Positions 12,746-12,845 of a stretch of 12,845 nucleotides of DNA are shown piece after piece. Each line of letters starts with the position of its first letter. Position 1 is the first letter of the stretch. Source of the DNA: Alphaproteobacteria bacterium (GTDB taxonomy: Bacteria; Pseudomonadota; Alphaproteobacteria; CAAHEQ01; UBA3637); the NCBI GenBank assembly GCA_017555325.1, contig JAFZGR010000053.1, forward strand, positions 1-12,845, written 5' to 3'. The position numbers and the translations under genes are program-made. Under the pieces are notes generated by a model. It was not told the origin of the DNA and did no database searches. It worked only from the letters and a program-made list of their open reading frames with translations.

Positions 12746-12845
12746 TAATAAATGATAGTTATATGTATACCCTTTGTTTTTATACGAAGTCGAAAAATTT
12801 TTTATTTTTTTAAGGAAAGAAAATAATAAAAAACCACTACTGAAA

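Larger units (their letters stand above)
12076..12845. other. AT-rich gene-free stretch to the window end
   Basis: No reading frame with a credible start, ribosome site and protein-like composition is visible on either strand, and no tRNA is seen. The sequence holds scattered GATAG words, several inverted repeats and a 13-bp direct repeat. Near the end, AAGGAAAG (around 12812-12819) resembles a ribosome site, but no ATG follows it within the window. This could be the upstream region of a gene beyond the edge. Confidence 0.5.

Noticed and set aside
1..12845. CRISPR array, insertion sequence or prophage
   Set aside because: No regularly spaced repeats, transposase or integrase motifs, or terminal inverted repeats with a gene between them were seen.

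Overview
This window carries the fused front half of the bacterial ribosomal-protein superoperon on the + strand: rpsL-rpsG-fusA-rpsJ-rplC-rplD-rplW-rplB-rpsS-rplV-rpsC-rplP, from 4430 to 12017. To its left are a few genes that are unrecognised or only loosely recognisable. To its right is an AT-rich stretch in which I find no convincing gene. The DNA is AT-rich. The proteins point to an Alphaproteobacterium: S12 begins MPTINQLIRKPRK, L4 carries FGPVVRSHA followed by KKVRAL, and L2 carries YDPNRTAFIALI and LAYILAPQRL. An AT-rich, possibly host-associated or gut alphaproteobacterial lineage is my inference. The genetic code looks standard (TAA, TAG and one TGA stop).

Layout: (1) 1-2602, - strand: two consecutive unrecognised genes, a 388-residue protein followed 15 bp later by a protein of at least 473 residues cut by the window edge. 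(2) 2718-3070, + strand: a complete monocistronic unit for a 75-residue protein, with promoter, GGAGG ribosome site and terminator. (3) 3130-3471, - strand: a 113-residue membrane protein. (4) 3472-4429: a 958-bp gap, of which 3541-4200 is extremely poor in C on the + strand. It ends in the str promoter and a leader of about 180 nt with two hairpins. (5) 4430-12017: twelve translation genes with gaps of 16 bp or less or small overlaps, which look like one transcript. (6) 12031-12074: a strong terminator. (7) 12076-12845: AT-rich DNA with inverted repeats and a 13-bp direct repeat.

Two things differ from the classical order. No tuf gene lies between fusA and rpsJ, so str and S10 are joined by only 14 bp. 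The S10 block also stops at a terminator after rplP instead of continuing into rpmC-rpsQ and the spc genes. The genes present supply small-subunit proteins S12, S7, S10, S19 and S3, large-subunit proteins L3, L4, L23, L2, L22 and L16, and the translocase EF-G. The closest candidates for something undescribed are the unknown two-gene - strand unit, the 75-residue orphan gene whose promoter resembles that of the str operon, and the structured or skewed non-coding regions flanking the operon. I see no CRISPR array, transposase, tRNA or rRNA.
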